Source: Hemibagrus wyckioides
Lineage: Eukaryota; Chordata; Actinopteri; Siluriformes; Bagridae
Assembly: GCF_019097595.1 (NCBI RefSeq)
Contig: NC_080715.1
Location: 4,033,073-4,097,072, forward strand
Length of the DNA stretch: 64,000 bases
Direction of reading: 5' to 3'
Part shown: in pieces, positions 60,946 to 64,000 of the stretch
How positions within the stretch are numbered: position 1 is the stretch's first letter
Layout of the letters: each line of letters begins with the position of its first letter
Made by a program: the position numbers and the translations under genes
Notes under the pieces: model-generated
The model's input: the letters and a program-made list of their open reading frames with translations, nothing else
Told to the model about the DNA's origin: nothing
Database searches by the model: none

Positions 60946-61215
60946 TAGTGCAAAAATGTAGTGTTGTGTAATTGATATATTCAGAATAGTGTAGTGTAGT
61001 GTAGTGTATAGTCTTACAGCATAGTAATGTATAGTGTAATATATTGTAGCTCAGTGTAGTGTAATGTAGTGTAGTATAATGTAGCGTATTATAGTGTAGT
61101 GAAGTATAGTGTTATGTAGTGAAATATAGTGTAGTACAATGTAATGTAGTGTAATGAAGTGCAGTGTAGTGTAATGTAATGTAGTGTAATGTTGTATAGT
61201 ATAGTGTAGTGAGAT
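60946..61215. repeat. Degenerate GTGTA / TAATG pentanucleotide repeat
   Basis: About 50 imperfect five-base units (TGTAG, TGTAA, AGTGT). Short open frames of Leu-His-Tyr-Thr here are artefacts. Confidence 0.85.
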
Positions 61216-61434
61216 CTGTGTGGACTGCCCATGACCTAGGAGACTGCTGTGGATAGAAACACTCAGAGACTATCACACCGTCTTCAAACTGCTGCATCAG
61301 TCAGCTTTCAGCAGGAAGGAATTAGTGCTAAGTCTATAATGAACCCAGAAATTATGCTGACCTACTAGTTCCTCAAAAGATTTTGGTTGCACAATTTCAT
61401 GTGAATATAAACTGTTGTAGAAAGGTCATTATTT

Positions 61435-61710
61435 ACATTTACATTATTTACTCTTGAGTGTCACCCAAATATGGATGAGGTTTCCTTCTGAGCCTGGTTC
61501 CTCTCAAGGTTTCTTCCTCATATCATCTCAGGGAGTTTTTCCTCACCACCGTCGCCTCAGGATTCTCATTAGGGATAAATATTAGAAATAAATAGTAACT
61601 TAACTTTAAACTTTACCATTTTTATCATATGTTTCTATACTTCTGTAAAGCTGCTTTGAGCAATGTCCATTGATAAAAGCGCTATACAAATAAATAGAAT
61701 TTAAATTGAA
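61435..61710 (+). mobile_element. Common fish repeat, better copy
   Basis: TTTCTTCCTCATATCATCTC, AGGGAGTTTTTCCTCACCAC, GAGCAATGTCCATTGATAAA and GCGCTATACAAATAAATAGA form a typical unit. Pieces occur at 6360, 6680, 48485 and 52262. Confidence 0.75.
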
Positions 61711-61797
61711 AAATAATGTAGTGTACTATTGTGAAGTGAAATGTATTGTATTGTATATTTCTATTTTTTTCTTTTTACAGTGCATAAAAAATAAAAT

Positions 61798-61798
61798 A

Positions 61799-61855
<57 letters not shown>

Positions 61856-61856
61856 C
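61798..61856. repeat. (AAT)n microsatellite
   Basis: About 18 AAT triplets. Confidence 0.95.
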
Positions 61857-62049
61857 CTTTTCCAGACAAAATAACGCATGGGAAAGAAAACATACACATG
61901 ATTTTATTTGGCAGGTTTTTAAGCCATATTGGTTTTATTGAATCCAGACCATCAGTCACACAGCACACGGCAGTGAACGTGGTAAATGATAAACATGTGG
62001 TAATGATGGAAACACTCAGGTTGAGCGAGGTGCAGGCGTCCAACGTCGA

Positions 62050-62740
62050 ATGCTCTTAATTAATCCCTTCAACAAGCGTCGGACCCGAACCGATCGGTGG
62101 GCCGGCGGCTCCTCATTAGCCTCGCTGTACAGGAAACGGAGGGTGGGCAGCAATCAGAATGTGGCAGTGGTGGGAGCCCCACCCACATGCCGAGCTCCAC
62201 CAGGGGCCCTGAGATGTGATTACAGCTCATTACGGCAGAGTGTGTGCAGGAGGTGGGAGGGACACCGGTCATTATGGTGCTCACATGTAGGCGGTGCCCT
62301 GAAAACACACAGGAAGCTGTGGGCAGCGTGTACGCCTGTGCCGAAGTCCTTCAGGAGGAACGTATACGAGCTCCACTCAGGGGAGCTGGCAGAGCGTCAT
62401 TTCTGCGCCGTACAGAGGCACCTTGCTTTTCTTCCAGCTTGTTATAATAGCAGAGTAAGCACCTTAATCCTTCAGGAAGCGCTCTCACTCCCGCGGGGTT
62501 GCCAGATTTAAACTCAGAAACCCACCTCCGGATTCTGCAGAGCAGCAAACGTTACTGCAGACCTGATCACATGACACCGCTAATCCTACGCTGCAGCAAA
62601 GTGTCAACTAATCGTTTGTTTTCACAACATTTCAATTGCAATGTTCTCCTTTCGAGGCAAATTAGCTATGACACTTTAATGAGGCGTCAAATCCAATCAA
62701 TTGGCCCAGATGATTCCTCAGATCATTCCTGTTGATCCAT
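62050..62740. other. Complex non-coding stretch, candidate conserved elements
   Basis: The first half is GC-rich. The second has many homeodomain-type words (ACTAATCG, CAAATTAGCTATGACACTTT, TCCAATCAATTGG). No repeat and no supported gene; a 153-codon open frame at 62050 lacks domains. Confidence 0.35.
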
Positions 62741-63119
62741 GTTTCTTCAGTTTCCTTTAGCTTTAGCTCCTAGTTCCAGCAAAAGCCTTGTAGCGACAGT
62801 CTGGAAGGTTGTCGATGCCATGAGTGGCCATGTTGATGTGACATCACTTTCTGAACTCAGGGTTAGGAATTCTGAGTTAAGGGGGAGTTTTCTTAGATTT
62901 TCCTAACTGTCTGAGAATCATGAGTTCTGACCTTTACATTATTAATGTTTGTAAATAATACATAGAACTAAGTAACGTATTTAATATGTTATAGTTTCTG
63001 AAACACGTCCATCATGTTTATATATATATATATATATTTATTGATTATTTGCATTGATTATTTTAATATTTTAAGATGTAGAGGACATGATGCAGTCTAT
63101 AAATTGTGTTTTGGCTAGC
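62741..63119. other. Unassigned spacer
   Basis: A short TA run near 63018-63036; nothing else recognised. Confidence 0.4.
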
Positions 63120-64000
63120 ACGCCTTCAGCAAGAATATCTCTAACCCTGACTTCAGAGAGCAGCCGGAGCAGTCAATGCTTTATATCTCCTCCTCTAGCT
63201 CACAGAGAGAGCGATGGCACAGGCAAAGCCGTCTTGATGTGTGACATGAGCACCCTGTGGCTCTGAATCCAGCATCTCCATGCTGCGGGGATTACTCCTG
63301 CTCAATCTCCATAGCAAATAAGGGAATTAGGGTGAAATTTAATCAGCCGCCACCCCCCCCACGCTCGCGCTCGCACAGGCACCACGGGTGAACCGGCGGA
63401 TTGAGCCTTAATCTGATTGCTCAATCTAATCTGTGTGAATTTTCTCCTCTTGACATGCTTGACAAGGTCTTGAGTGTTTATTGCGTCGTTGCAATGAATT
63501 GCTGTGATTAGGAGAACCTCATATCCAGGCATTAGCAGGTAAGATTACGCGTGGGCTGAGGTGCGTTTACATGTGCCACGCTTTCCTCCTTCTCCTGTTA
63601 TTATCCCTAACTTAATGTCAAGTGCACCATGAACCTGTCTGATGTGAGTTATTGATTATACGGAGAACTTAACAGTGCTATTTTCTAAACCAGCTGGAGG
63701 TGAAAAACAGCGGTTTGGGTTTCGGTCAGTGAAAATAAAAAGCCGTGGAAAAGAAAAGAAACCCTTGGCCACGGTACACACCAAAAGATCTTCATTATGA
63801 ACGGCTGATGATTAAAAAGCTTTATTAAAAGCGTCGCTCTGTCAAAGCACATCCGAGAATTAGCAATTATTCATTTATTCATTTTACAGTTTTATTCTGA
63901 AAAGTGTTAGGACACCCAAGTGATACAAATGCTGCATCATTTTCCCAGCAAATGACCAGAAACTAGAAGTGTGAGGTAGCTGTAGAGCACAGAAAGAACA
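63120..64000. other. Complex non-coding stretch, candidate conserved elements
   Basis: Non-repetitive, with GGGAATTAGGGTGAAATTTA, AGCCTTAATCTGATTGCTCA and GCAATTATTCATTTATTC. Composition resembles vertebrate enhancer-type conserved DNA. No gene supported up to the window edge. Confidence 0.35.

Noticed and set aside
62050..62511. 153-codon frame as a gene
   Set aside because: No domain, no splice structure, and GC-rich composition makes long open frames likely by chance.

Overview
The window reads as nuclear DNA of a teleost fish, most likely a catfish or a related otophysan. The order inference is soft: it rests on the repeat families, and no species marker was seen. The teleost call rests on two multi-exon vertebrate genes with GT-AG introns, abundant fish-type LINE, SINE, Tc1 and LTR repeats, dense GT, GA and AAT microsatellites, and a fish-style intronless C-type lectin gene. 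Nothing bacterial, phage or CRISPR-like is present.

Layout. (1) 1-23 kb is a transposon-rich block built around tandem copies of a C-type lectin gene on the minus strand. One copy is intact (17891-18616). Two are decayed (4318-4640 and 15985-16145). Each has the same non-coding module upstream. The block also holds a Ty3/Gypsy pol remnant, a deleted LTR element, two solo LTRs whose ends can be set, two copies of one L2/CR1-like LINE, remnants of a second LINE, and a 30-bp minisatellite open on both strands. (2) 23.2-40.1 kb is MFSD6 on the plus strand: a CCAAT/CRE promoter, a likely non-coding first exon, and six coding exons that assemble to 788 codons, close to the mammalian length. (3) 40.1-44.4 kb is the gap between the two convergent genes. 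It holds the 3' part of a LINE carrying a compound GT minisatellite. (4) 44.4-53.9 kb is a NEMP2/TMEM194-type nuclear envelope protein gene on the minus strand, nine exons assembling to 494 codons. MFSD6 and NEMP2 are also neighbours in tetrapods (human 2q32), so this is an old vertebrate block. (5) 54-64 kb has no gene that I can support. It holds SINE and Tc1 debris, a large inverted repeat, and several complex non-repetitive stretches that look like conserved non-coding DNA.

The genes are not an operon and share no pathway. MFSD6 is a multi-pass transporter-like protein, NEMP2 an inner nuclear membrane protein, and the lectin a secreted sugar-binding protein. The observations most worth a second look are: the lectin duplication unit with its shared upstream module and mucin-like array; CTCF-like motifs carried by LTRs and near both ends of the MFSD6-NEMP2 pair; a TG repeat that directly forms a splice acceptor in MFSD6; a decayed tandem array in an MFSD6 intron; and a 60-bp-arm perfect hairpin.
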